Translations under genes and position numbers: made by a program
In this document: one piece after another, positions 1 to 6,363 of the stretch
How positions within the stretch are numbered: the first letter of the stretch is position 1
Layout of the letters: every line of letters begins with the position of its first letter
NCBI GenBank assembly: GCA_030615045.1
Contig: JAUWZY010000031.1
Location: 1-8,648, forward strand
Length of the DNA: 8,648 nucleotides
Source: Chloroflexota bacterium
GTDB lineage: Bacteria > Chloroflexota > Dehalococcoidia > SZUA-161 > JAUWZY01
Reading direction: 5' to 3'
Notes under the pieces: generated by a model
What the model was told of the DNA's origin: nothing
Seen by the model: only the letters and a program-made list of their open reading frames with translations
The model's database searches: none

Positions 1-630
1 CCAGTCCCTGGCGTTAACCATGGGCTCTAAGGCTATGGTCATGCCATTTTGCAATAGCGGACCCTGCCCCGGGGGGCCGAAATTGGGGATTTGTGGCTCC
101 TCATGCATATCCCGACCAATGCCATGTCCTACATACTCACGAACTACAGAGAAACCGCGGGATTCGACATGGGATTGAATTGCCGCCGAGATATCGCCTA
201 ACCTCGCTCCCTGGCGAGCAGAGGCGATTCCCGCCCGCAAAGCCCCTTCGGTGACCTCGATAAGGCTCCTCGACTCCAAACTGATGTTCCCCACCCCAAC
301 GGTCACAGCGGCATCGCCATGAAAACCGCGATAATAAGCGCCGAAATCAAGGCTCACAATATCTCTCTCTTGGAGCAGCCGTTCCCCCGGGATGCCATGA
401 ACCACCTCATCATTGATTGAGACGCAAATAGAGGCAGGGAAGCCTCGATAGCCCTTAAACGAAGCGGCAGCGCCATGTCGTTTCAGCTCCCGAACGGCAA
501 TGGCATCCAGCTCCCTGGTCGTCATGCCAGGCGCTATCGCTCTGGTCAAAGCAGCAATGACAGCGGCCACGATCCGGCCTGCCTCCCGCATGATAGCGAT
601 CTCCTGAAGGGTTTTGACGATTATCCCCAT
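1..630 (-). CDS. map: Methionine aminopeptidase type I, 3' end cut off by window edge
   Basis: This enzyme removes the N-terminal methionine from new proteins in the cytosol and uses two divalent metal ions. The window holds 210 codons of a protein usually near 250 residues; the C-terminus lies beyond position 1. The frame is open throughout. The start is ATG at 630, giving MGIIVKTLQEIAIMREAGRI. Metal ligands line up with E. coli MAP at a constant offset of two: D95 (SLDFGA), D106 (HGDAAVT), H169 (GHGIG) and E202 (LEPMV). The substrate-site histidine H77 sits in VVHGIPG. The fifth ligand, E235 in E. coli, falls outside the window. There is no long N-terminal extension. The gene overlaps the end of adk by 10 bases, so coupled translation is likely. 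An Arg replaces the common Gly after VNA near the cut end (VNARDW). Confidence 0.97.
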   Translation of the reverse strand, partial: MGIIVKTLQEIAIMREAGRIVAAVIAALTRAIAPGMTTRELDAIAVRELKRHGAAASFKGYRGFPASICVSINDEVVHGIPGERLLQERDIVSLDFGAYYRGFHGDAAVTVGVGNISLESRSLIEVTEGALRAGIASARQGARLGDISAAIQSHVESRGFSVVREYVGHGIGRDMHEEPQIPNFGPPGQGPLLQNGMTIALEPMVNARDW

Positions 631-1289
631 TCCCCCGGGCCTTCCCCCCGACCAAGGGCTGCCAGCATATCATTGCTCACAGCATCGATATCCTGCTCGC
701 CCTTGACCGCGGTCAATTTGCCCATTTTACCATAATAGTCGATGAGGGGCATAGTTTGAGCCATATAGACCTCGATTCGCTTCCTCACCGTCTCCTCGGC
801 ATCATCGGGGCGCTGGTAAAGCTCACCACCGCAAAGGTCGCAACGCCCAGGCACCCGTGGCGGATTATTGATCATGTGATACGGCGCCTGGCAACTGCGG
901 CACAGCCAGCGCCCGCTCAGCCTTCTGATCAGCTCCTCATCCGAAACCTCGATATATAGCACCTGGTCAATGCCATTGGCACTCAGGGCTTGATCCAAAG
1001 CCTGTGCCTGCTCCAGTGTCCTGGGGAAACCATCCAAGATAAAGCCCTGAATGCAATCTGGGGCAGCAATGCGCTCCAAAATCATCTTTATCACTACCTC
1101 ATCCGGGACCAAAAGACCCTTTTCCATGTAAGACTTAGCTATAGCCCCCAGTTCATCCCCTCTATCCTGTGCCTGGCGGAAGAGGTCCCCGGAGGCAATG
1201 TGAGCCAAGCCCAGCTCCTTGGAGAGGAGCGCTGCCTGCGTCCCCTTGCCCGCACCGGGCGCGCCTAAAATGATAACTCGCATCCTCAT
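621..1289 (-). CDS. adk: Adenylate kinase, long-LID zinc form
   Basis: This cytosolic enzyme interconverts ATP plus AMP with two ADP. At 222 residues it is a normal length for the long-LID bacterial form. In order it shows the P-loop GAPGAGKGT (residues 9-17), the AMP-binding region (SGDLFR, about 34-39), DGFPRT (86-91) and the LID. The LID carries C-x2-C at 130/133 and C-x2-C at 150/153, a Cys4 zinc site as in Gram-positive and thermophile enzymes. The start is uncertain. GTG at 1292, ATG at 1289 and ATG at 1283 are all in frame. The family pattern MRxIxLG fits 1283 best, but that ATG has no properly spaced ribosome site. I give 1289, whose A is the last base of the secY stop (TGATG). The C-terminus (LGRGEGPGEWG) is a Gly-rich tail that overlaps map. 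Confidence 0.97.
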   Translation of the reverse strand: MRMRVIILGAPGAGKGTQAALLSKELGLAHIASGDLFRQAQDRGDELGAIAKSYMEKGLLVPDEVVIKMILERIAAPDCIQGFILDGFPRTLEQAQALDQALSANGIDQVLYIEVSDEELIRRLSGRWLCRSCQAPYHMINNPPRVPGRCDLCGGELYQRPDDAEETVRKRIEVYMAQTMPLIDYYGKMGKLTAVKGEQDIDAVSNDMLAALGRGEGPGEWG

Positions 1290-2650
1290 CACTTCATGAA
1301 TCCCTCATAGTGACGCATTAACAGCTCCGCCTCCAGCCGCCTCATGGTGTCCAGAACAACCCCCACCACGATGAGCAAGCCGGCACTGCTCACGATCATC
1401 AGCTCGGTCCCGGCAGGGGCCCCGGTTATCAATTGGGCGAACACAGGCATTACGGCCACCAGGGCCAAGAATAGTGCCCCGCCCCAGGTGATTCGGGTCA
1501 ATACCCGATTTAGGTAGTCGGCGGTAGGCTTACCGGGACGGATTCCGGGGATGAAACCACCCTGGCGCTGCAGGGTCTCGGGTATATTCTGCTGCTGGAA
1601 GACGACCATGGTATAGAAAAAGGTAAAACCAACAACAAGGAGGAAGTAAAAGGACCAGTAGAGTAAACCACCGACTATCCCTGCCGGGCTAAAGAAGTTT
1701 TGAATCGAATTGGCAAAATTTGGAGCATCCACTGGGCCGGCAAACCAGCTGGCTATCATCCCGGGCAAGAGCATGAGCGACATGGCGAAGATGATGGGTA
1801 TCATCCCCGCTGAATTAACCCTGAGTGGGATATGGGTGCCCCCGGTTTGCCGATACATCCTGCCGCCACGAAAGGTGCTCCTCGAGTATTGAACTGGGAT
1901 GCGGCGCTGAGCCTCGTAAACATATACTATCAACACAGCTATCGCCACTAGCAACAAGAGCAAAAGGAAAAAGCCATCCCAGCCGGTGATACGCTGGTTG
2001 CTCCAGATATTCTCAGGCAAGACAGCGACGATGCCGCCAAAGATTATTATCGAGATGCCGTTGCCAATGCCGTTTTCGGTGATCCGCTCCCCAAGCCAGA
2101 CAAGGAACATAGTGCCCGCAGTTATGGAGAACACCATGACTGCGGTAGTCAAGAAATCGCCGCCTGCTTGAGGCCACGGTGGAGCAGAGAGAGGGATTGC
2201 GCCGCCAAAGATGCCCCGGGAGAAGACCACCAACAACCCATAGGCCTGAATCATAGCCAAGGGCACAAGCAGCCAGTGGGTATATTGATCTAACTTCCTC
2301 CTCCCTGCCTCACCTTCCCTGCTCAGCTCCTGAAGCTTGGGGACGATGGGAACCAAAAGCTGCATTATGATCGAGGCGGTAATATAGGGATAGACCCCCA
2401 TGGCAACAATGCTCGCCGTCCTCAGGGCGCCGCCGCTGAATATGTCCAGCATGCCGAAAAACGGGCCCAGTTCAACGCCGGCCGCCAATGCTTGGGTATC
2501 AATCCCGGGCACGGGGATATTGGCCAGGAAGCGAAACAGGGCCAAGATAGCAAAGGTGAACAGCAGCTTGCGTCTCACATCAGGAGTGCCCAAGGCATCG
2601 CTCACCGCCTGGATTATCCTTGGTCTCGGCCACTCCTGCTCCCGCTCCAC
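1289..2650 (-). CDS. secY: Protein translocase channel subunit SecY
   Basis: SecY is the pore of the SecYEG channel, which exports and inserts proteins at the cytoplasmic membrane. The protein has 453 residues, slightly long for the family, with about ten hydrophobic helices. Landmarks are the first helix followed by NIPVPGID, the plug region (GGALRTASI), the cytoplasmic loop with RRIPVQYS, the loop ending LRVNSAGMIPIIFA, and FIPGIRPGKPTADYL in the loop before the last two helices. The N-terminal cytoplasmic leader (about 30 residues) is rich in charged residues. I chose GTG at 2650 because GGGAG at 2657-2661 lies six bases upstream. A TTG at 2656 is in frame and would overlap the rplO stop as TTGA, but it directly abuts that GGGAG. 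The position between rplO and adk is the classic spc order. Confidence 0.97.
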   Translation of the reverse strand: MEREQEWPRPRIIQAVSDALGTPDVRRKLLFTFAILALFRFLANIPVPGIDTQALAAGVELGPFFGMLDIFSGGALRTASIVAMGVYPYITASIIMQLLVPIVPKLQELSREGEAGRRKLDQYTHWLLVPLAMIQAYGLLVVFSRGIFGGAIPLSAPPWPQAGGDFLTTAVMVFSITAGTMFLVWLGERITENGIGNGISIIIFGGIVAVLPENIWSNQRITGWDGFFLLLLLLVAIAVLIVYVYEAQRRIPVQYSRSTFRGGRMYRQTGGTHIPLRVNSAGMIPIIFAMSLMLLPGMIASWFAGPVDAPNFANSIQNFFSPAGIVGGLLYWSFYFLLVVGFTFFYTMVVFQQQNIPETLQRQGGFIPGIRPGKPTADYLNRVLTRITWGGALFLALVAVMPVFAQLITGAPAGTELMIVSSAGLLIVVGVVLDTMRRLEAELLMRHYEGFMK

Positions 2651-2652
2651 CG

Positions 2653-3126
2653 TCAACTCCCGACCGCCTTCTCCACGCCCTCCTCTATCTCCACCGCCGT
2701 CCCCCCCACGGCCTCGATCTTCTTCTTAGCCATCTCGGAGAACTTGTTGGCCCTTATCAGCAAAGGCGAGTGAATCTCGCCAGCGGCCAAAACCTTTATC
2801 GGCTTTTTGACTGATTTGATAAGCCCGGCGGCCACCATTCTCTGCGGCGTTACCTCAGCACCCTCGCCGAAGATAGCAAGGCTTCTCAGATTGACAATGG
2901 CATACTCCTTCCTGAAGATATTGGTGAAGCCCCGTTTCTTGGGCAAGCGCTTGAACAAAGGGGTCTGACCGCCTTCAAAAAGGGGATGGGGCTTGCCCCC
3001 GGAGCGAGACTTTTGCCCTTTGCTGCCGCGGCAGGAATAGGTACCATGCCCGCTGCCCACGCCGCGGCCAACTCGTTTCCTGTTCCGTATCGACCCCGGA
3101 GCTGGCGCCAGTTCGTTCTGCCTCAC
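2653..3126 (-). CDS. rplO: 50S ribosomal protein L15 (uL15)
   Basis: L15 is a large-subunit protein that assembles late and threads a glycine- and arginine-rich arm into 23S rRNA. The 157 residues begin MRQNELAPAPGS, followed by the typical arm with RKRVGRGVGSGHG and the GQKSRSGG stretch, then the globular C-terminal half (VLAAGEI, about 113-119, then an acidic end). The start is a GTG at 3126 that overlaps the rpsE stop as GTGA. It is the only candidate that keeps the conserved N-terminus, and its ribosome site is weak (GGGG seven bases away), so re-initiation after rpsE is plausible. The gene directly follows rpsE. In most bacteria rpmD (L30) lies between them, and here it is absent. Confidence 0.97.
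   Translation of the reverse strand: MRQNELAPAPGSIRNRKRVGRGVGSGHGTYSCRGSKGQKSRSGGKPHPLFEGGQTPLFKRLPKKRGFTNIFRKEYAIVNLRSLAIFGEGAEVTPQRMVAAGLIKSVKKPIKVLAAGEIHSPLLIRANKFSEMAKKKIEAVGGTAVEIEEGVEKAVGS
2657..2661 (-). promoter_or_regulatory. Ribosome binding site deciding the secY start
   Basis: GGGAG on the minus strand lies within the last codons of rplO (Val-Gly-Ser-stop). It is six bases from GTG at 2650 and zero bases from TTG at 2656, which favours the GTG as the secY start. This is inference from spacing only. Confidence 0.6.
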
Positions 3127-3614
3127 TTTAAGCCCCGTTTCGCCAGCTCCTCGTCTTGCTGTTTCAGCTGGCTCAAGGCCAGCATTGTGGCCCGTACAAC
3201 ATTTATCGGATTGGAGCCGCCCAAGGACTTGGTCAGGATGTCCTTGATCCCGGCGGCCTCGACTACAGCTCTTACCGCTCTTCCGGCGATGACCCCTGTT
3301 CCCGGAGCCGCTGGCCTGAGCAGGACTTTGGCCGCGCCAAACTTAGTGGCAATTTTATGTGGGATAGTGCTGCCCACCAGTGGTACGCGGATCAAGTTCT
3401 TTCTGGCAATAGCCCCAGCCTTCTTGATGGCCTCGGGTACCTCCCGCCCTTGCCCCAATCCAGAGCCAACATGGCCCTCGCCATCGCCAACCACCACTAA
3501 GGCGCTGAAGCTAAAGCGACGCCCTCCAGCCACTGTTTTGGCCACTCGCCTAATCTGAACCAGCCTTTCCGTGAGATTTAACTCATCCGGGTTTATCGTA
3601 TATCTCTCTGCCAT
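3123..3614 (-). CDS. rpsE: 30S ribosomal protein S5 (uS5)
   Basis: S5 lies near the decoding and mRNA-entry region of the small subunit and affects accuracy and helicase activity. The 163 residues hold the double-stranded-RNA-binding-like N-terminal domain (RRVAKTVAGGRRFSFSALVV, residues 22-41) and the C-terminal domain with GSTIPHKI, GTGVIAG and DILTKSLGGSNP. The loop VAGGR carries Ala29 where E. coli has Lys26, in the region linked to spectinomycin binding. The family's usual GHVGVGLGKA reads GHVGSGLGQG here. The ATG shares one base with the rplR stop (TAATG). GGAG at 3620-3623, five bases upstream, is part of the penultimate rplR codons. At the other end it overlaps rplO by four bases. Confidence 0.98.
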   Translation of the reverse strand: MAERYTINPDELNLTERLVQIRRVAKTVAGGRRFSFSALVVVGDGEGHVGSGLGQGREVPEAIKKAGAIARKNLIRVPLVGSTIPHKIATKFGAAKVLLRPAAPGTGVIAGRAVRAVVEAAGIKDILTKSLGGSNPINVVRATMLALSQLKQQDEELAKRGLK

Positions 3615-3967
3615 TAGAACTCCAACCCAGCCTCACGGGCAGCCTGGGCCAGGTGCTTCACCCGACCATGGTATTTATATCCCCCACGGTCGAAGGCAAC
3701 CCGACTCAGCCCCTTAGCCAAAGCTCGTTGCCCGATCAAGCCCCCTACCAATTTGGCTCTCTCCGTCTTGGCCTTACCCTGGGCCTCAGCCCTGATCTCG
3801 GCATCGAGGGTTGATGCCGAAACCAAGGTATGTCCGCTGTCATCATCTATAACCTGGGCATAAATGTGCTTCAGGCTGCGAAAGACACAGAGACGGGGGC
3901 GCTCCAGCGTCCCTGATACCTTCCTCCTGACCCGGATATGCCTTCTCTTCCGAGCCTCCCTGAGCAT
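3614..3967 (-). CDS. rplR: 50S ribosomal protein L18 (uL18)
   Basis: L18 binds 5S rRNA together with L5 in the central protuberance of the large subunit. The 117 residues match the family: a basic N-terminal arm (RKRRHIRVRRKVSG), then ERPRLCVFRSLKHIYAQVID, the GQRALAKGL region and the C-terminal DRGGYKYHGRVKHLAQAAREAGLEF. The length is normal for bacteria. The ATG at 3967 directly follows the rplF stop, and AGGAGGAG at 3972-3979 provides a very strong ribosome site four bases upstream. That site is made by the Arg codons that end L6. The rplR stop overlaps the rpsE start by one base. Confidence 0.98.
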   Translation of the reverse strand: MLREARKRRHIRVRRKVSGTLERPRLCVFRSLKHIYAQVIDDDSGHTLVSASTLDAEIRAEAQGKAKTERAKLVGGLIGQRALAKGLSRVAFDRGGYKYHGRVKHLAQAAREAGLEF

Positions 3968-4519
3968 TTATCTCCTCCTCCCCACCTTACCCGCCTTCCC
4001 CGGCTTGAGCCGAACCACTTCGCCAACATATCTGATGCCCTTTCCCACATAGGAATCGGGCGGCTTCACCATCCGAATCCGGGCTGCTACCTGACCCACC
4101 AGTTGTTTATCAATACCTGAGACGATGACCCGGTTATTGCCCTCAACATCGAGCGAGATCCCTGGGGGAGGAGGGACCTCCACAGGATGTGGGTATCCCA
4201 CCTGAAGCAACAGCTTGTCCCCTGATTTCTGGGCTCGATAGCCCATCCCCACCAGCTCCAGACCCTGCTGAAACCCATTAGTCATCCCTTCGATCATGTT
4301 AGCCAGAAGGCTCCTGGTGAGGCCATGAAGCGAGCGATGGGTTTTGCCATCTGAAGGTCGAGAAACGATGAGAGTTCTGTCCTGCAAAGTAATGATCATA
4401 TCGGGGTGGAAAGTCCGCGAAAGCTCACCCTTAGGCCCCTTGACCGCGACCTCACTGCCGCTGATAGCGACCTCGACCCCCTGGGGCACAGAAATCGGCT
4501 TTATTCCCACCCTTGACAT
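3968..4519 (-). CDS. rplF: 50S ribosomal protein L6 (uL6)
   Basis: L6 sits near the sarcin-ricin loop and the L7/L12 stalk base, where translation factors bind. The 183 residues show both repeated L6 folds. The N-terminal half begins MSRVGIKPISVPQGV and contains VAVKGPKGELSRTFH. The C-terminal half has LELVGMGYRAQ and the near-invariant GKGIRYVGEVVRLKPGK. It ends in KVGRRR. I chose ATG at 4519, which gives the standard L6 N-terminus and has GAGG at 4525-4528 five bases upstream. A GTG at 4525 is also in frame but sits inside that ribosome site. The gap to rpsH is ten bases, and the end abuts rplR. Confidence 0.97.
   Translation of the reverse strand: MSRVGIKPISVPQGVEVAISGSEVAVKGPKGELSRTFHPDMIITLQDRTLIVSRPSDGKTHRSLHGLTRSLLANMIEGMTNGFQQGLELVGMGYRAQKSGDKLLLQVGYPHPVEVPPPPGISLDVEGNNRVIVSGIDKQLVGQVAARIRMVKPPDSYVGKGIRYVGEVVRLKPGKAGKVGRRR
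3972..3979 (-). promoter_or_regulatory. Strong ribosome binding site of rplR inside the rplF end
   Basis: AGGAGGAG on the minus strand is formed by the AGG and AGA codons of the Arg-Arg-Arg end of L6. It lies four bases from the rplR ATG. Confidence 0.75.
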
Positions 4520-4524
4520 CAGCA

Positions 4525-4528
4525 CCTC
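4525..4528 (-). promoter_or_regulatory. Ribosome binding site deciding the rplF start
   Basis: GAGG on the minus strand lies in the short gap after the rpsH stop, five bases before ATG at 4519. It overlaps the alternative GTG at 4525, which argues against that GTG as the start. Confidence 0.7.
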
Positions 4529-4529
4529 T

Positions 4530-4931
4530 TTACCATATATAGCATAAGACTTCGCCGCCCACGCCTTTACGCCAGGCCTGCCTCCCCGTCATCACCCCTA
4601 ATGGCGTGGATAAAATGGTGATGCCCAGCCCCTCATAGATCCTGGGGATTTCCCCTTTGCCCACATAAATCCTGAGCCCGGGCTTGCTCACCCTTTTCAG
4701 CCCGGTCAATACCGGCTCTTTCTTTCCCGTATACTTGAGCTGAATCTTGATCACCCGCTGTGGTGTATTCCCCTTCACTACCTCATAGTCCGTGATAAAG
4801 CCCTCTTGTTTAAGGATGTCAGCGATGGAGATCTTGGTCTTGGATGCCGGAATCAGAAGCGAATCGTGTCTGGCCATGATGGCATTTCTGATTCTGGTCA
4901 ACATATCGGCAATCGGATCAGTGATGCTCAT
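4530..4931 (-). CDS. rpsH: 30S ribosomal protein S8 (uS8)
   Basis: S8 binds the central domain of 16S rRNA (helix 21). In E. coli it also represses its own spc operon by binding the mRNA. The 133 residues begin MSITDPIADMLTRIRNA and include the RVSKPGLRIYV region, followed by the highly conserved C-terminus (LSTPLGVMT and GVGGEVLCYIW). The length is normal. The ATG is six bases after the rpsN stop, with only a partial ribosome site (GGTGAG) made by the last rpsN codons. Whether S8 feedback exists here cannot be read from the sequence by eye; I did not identify a convincing S8-binding hairpin. Confidence 0.98.
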   Translation of the reverse strand: MSITDPIADMLTRIRNAIMARHDSLLIPASKTKISIADILKQEGFITDYEVVKGNTPQRVIKIQLKYTGKKEPVLTGLKRVSKPGLRIYVGKGEIPRIYEGLGITILSTPLGVMTGRQAWRKGVGGEVLCYIW

Positions 4932-4937
4932 AGTAAC

Positions 4938-5123
4938 TCACCAGCTCGATTTTCTCACCCCGGGAAGCTTACCCTCCAGCGCCAGCTTGCGAAAGCAGAT
5001 GCGGCACAGACCGAACAGGCGAATATAAGCTCGAGACCGACCACAGAGGTAGCAGCGGTTGCGATGTCGCACCTCATATTTTGCCGGCCTTTGTGATTTC
5101 ACTATCTTTGATACCTTAGCCAT
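4938..5123 (-). CDS. rpsN: 30S ribosomal protein S14, short zinc-binding form (uS14)
   Basis: S14 helps form the head of the small subunit. This is the 61-residue zinc-binding type, with cysteines at 24, 27, 40 and 43 (CYLC and CRIC), the same positions as in Thermus S14, and the usual end GKLPGVRKSSW. I chose ATG at 5123 because it gives the family N-terminus (MAKVSKI) and because AGGAAGTGAT at 5125-5134 is a near-complete Shine-Dalgarno match. A GTG at 5129 would add two residues and overlap the rplE stop as GTGA, but the ribosome site would be too close. A cysteine-free long S14 may or may not exist elsewhere in the genome; nothing here tells. Confidence 0.97.
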   Translation of the reverse strand: MAKVSKIVKSQRPAKYEVRHRNRCYLCGRSRAYIRLFGLCRICFRKLALEGKLPGVRKSSW

Positions 5124-5124
5124 T

Positions 5125-5134
5125 ATCACTTCCT
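5125..5134 (-). promoter_or_regulatory. Extended ribosome binding site of rpsN
   Basis: AGGAAGTGAT on the minus strand differs at one base from the ideal AGGAGGTGAT. It spans the last rplE codons and stop, and its AGGA core is seven bases from ATG at 5123. It supports 5123 over the GTG at 5129. Confidence 0.7.
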
Positions 5135-5671
5135 GGAGAAGGGCATGCCCAGAAGCTCTAACAGGCGCCTTCCCTCCTCATCACTTTGCGCTGTGGTCAC
5201 GATGCAGACCTGAAGCCCGCGAACCTTGTCGATCTTGTCATAATCGATCTCAGGGAACACAATCTGCTCCCTGATCCCAAGCGAGTAGTTGCCTCGGCCA
5301 TCGAAGGAATCTCGGGAAGCACCCTGAAAGTCTCGGATGCGGGGCAGGACGGCATTGACCAACTTGTCAAGGAAATGGTACATCCGCTCCCCGCGTAAGG
5401 TGACCATGAGCCCGATGGCAACTCCTTTGCGCAGGTGGAAGCCAGCAATGGAACTCTTAGCCTTGGTAGTTATCGGGCGTTGCCCTGAAATTTGGGCCAA
5501 ATCACCGGCTGCTGCCTCCAAAACCTTGGGCTCTCGAATCGCCTCCCCGAGACCGATATTGAGCACGATCGTCTCCAGCCTTGGTGCCTGCATCTGGTTC
5601 TTATAGCCAAATTCTTGCATTAAGCGGGGCACTATCTCCTCTCGATATCTTTGCTTCAGTCTCGAAGCCAT
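5126..5671 (-). CDS. rplE: 50S ribosomal protein L5 (uL5)
   Basis: L5 binds 5S rRNA and contacts the P-site tRNA and S13 from the central protuberance. The 181 residues are a normal bacterial length. Conserved blocks are the N-terminal helix (LKQRYREEIVPRLMQEFGY), LETIVLNIGLGEA, KSSIAGFHLRKG, VTLRGERMYHFLDKL, SFDGRGNYSLGI, FPEIDYDKIDKVRGL and the end LLELLGMPF. The ATG shares one base with the rplX stop (TAATG). GAGGTG at 5680-5685, eight bases upstream, is formed by Glu-Val codons near the end of L24. Confidence 0.98.
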   Translation of the reverse strand: MASRLKQRYREEIVPRLMQEFGYKNQMQAPRLETIVLNIGLGEAIREPKVLEAAAGDLAQISGQRPITTKAKSSIAGFHLRKGVAIGLMVTLRGERMYHFLDKLVNAVLPRIRDFQGASRDSFDGRGNYSLGIREQIVFPEIDYDKIDKVRGLQVCIVTTAQSDEEGRRLLELLGMPFSRK

Positions 5672-5994
5672 TACTCTGTCACCTCATCTATCAGCCCTTG
5701 GCACTTTTTACATACCCGGGCTTTGCCCCCATCCTCGAGGAGGCGGTGACCAATGCGAGTCGGCTGCTGACATTTGGGGCAGATGAGCATTAGATTGGAG
5801 ACATGAATTGGCGCCTCGCGCATGATGATCCCCGTCTGCCGGGCCTGACCTCGGGGTTTCATATGGCGCTTGGCCATATTAACCCCTTCCACCAATACCC
5901 GACTCTCTCGGGGGAGAGCGCGACGAACCTTCCCCGTCTCCCCCTGATCCTTGCCCATGAGCACCAAGACCTCATCCCCTCTTCGAATCTTCAT
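5671..5994 (-). CDS. rplX: 50S ribosomal protein L24 with C-terminal Cys4 ribbon (uL24)
   Basis: L24 is an early assembly protein that also lies at the exit of the nascent-peptide tunnel. The 107 residues start with the KOW domain (MKIRRGDEVLVLMGKDQGE, with the typical GKV after it), then VEGVNMAKRHMKP and the EAPIHVSNLMLICPKC block. Two CxxC pairs at 72/75 (CPKC) and 95/98 (CKKC) make a likely zinc ribbon, present in many but not all bacterial L24. The ATG directly follows the rplN stop, with GAGGTG at 6001-6006 as ribosome site. The stop shares one base with rplE. Confidence 0.97.
   Translation of the reverse strand: MKIRRGDEVLVLMGKDQGETGKVRRALPRESRVLVEGVNMAKRHMKPRGQARQTGIIMREAPIHVSNLMLICPKCQQPTRIGHRLLEDGGKARVCKKCQGLIDEVTE
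5680..5685 (-). promoter_or_regulatory. Ribosome binding site of rplE inside the rplX end
   Basis: GAGGTG on the minus strand encodes Glu-Val in the L24 C-terminus (DEVTE) and lies eight bases before the rplE ATG. Confidence 0.65.
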
Positions 5995-6363
5995 CTATAG
6001 CACCTCAGGAGCCAGAGATACGATCTTGATGAAATTCTTGTCCCGCAGCTCCTTAGCCACGGGGCCGAAGATACGGCTCCCCTTGGGATTGCCCTTTTCA
6101 TCGAGGATTGCTGCTGCATTTTCGTCGAACCTGATATATGAGCCATCGGGGCGACCATAGCGCTTAACCGTGCGCACGATGACAGCTCGGACCACATCGC
6201 CCTTTTTCACTGCGGCTCCGGGCACGGCTTCCTTCACTGCGGCCACAATGAGATCGCCGACTCGGGCATACCTTTTCCTCGTGCCCCCAAGCACATGAAT
6301 ACACATTACCTCCCGGGTGCCGCTGTTATCGGCCACTTTAAGCCTGGTATATGTTTGGATCAC
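5995..6363 (-). CDS. rplN: 50S ribosomal protein L14 (uL14)
   Basis: L14 lies at the subunit interface, contacts 16S rRNA helix 14 and is the docking site for the silencing factor RsfS. The 122 residues match the family's usual length. Visible blocks are MIQTYTRLKVADNSG, the GGTRKRYARVGDLIVAAVKEA region, VVRAVIVRT, RFDENAAAILD and PKGSRIFGPVAKELR. The start is GTG at 6363, immediately after the rpsQ stop, with GAGGTG at 6370-6375 as a well-spaced ribosome site. In E. coli rplN opens a separate spc operon with its own promoter. Here no space exists for one between the genes, so the S10 and spc blocks appear fused. Confidence 0.98.
   Translation of the reverse strand: MIQTYTRLKVADNSGTREVMCIHVLGGTRKRYARVGDLIVAAVKEAVPGAAVKKGDVVRAVIVRTVKRYGRPDGSYIRFDENAAAILDEKGNPKGSRIFGPVAKELRDKNFIKIVSLAPEVL
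6001..6006 (-). promoter_or_regulatory. Ribosome binding site of rplX inside the rplN end
   Basis: GAGGTG on the minus strand encodes the Glu-Val of the L14 C-terminus (APEVL). It lies six bases before the rplX ATG. Confidence 0.65.

Noticed and set aside
455..673. Minus-strand frame of 72 codons overlapping map and the end of adk
   Set aside because: It is out of frame with map, whose frame is intact and carries all expected metal ligands in this window. It is not evidence of a frameshift.
2653..2720. Pyrimidine-rich stretch at the end of rplO, possible regulatory tract
   Set aside because: On the coding strand it is purine-rich and simply encodes the Glu- and Val-rich C-terminus of L15.
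2986..3558. Open frame of 190 codons on the plus strand opposite rpsE and rplO
   Set aside because: It lies wholly antisense to two strongly conserved genes. Its product is a low-complexity mix of Ala, Pro and Ser with no recognisable domain, as expected for a shadow frame in GC-rich coding DNA.
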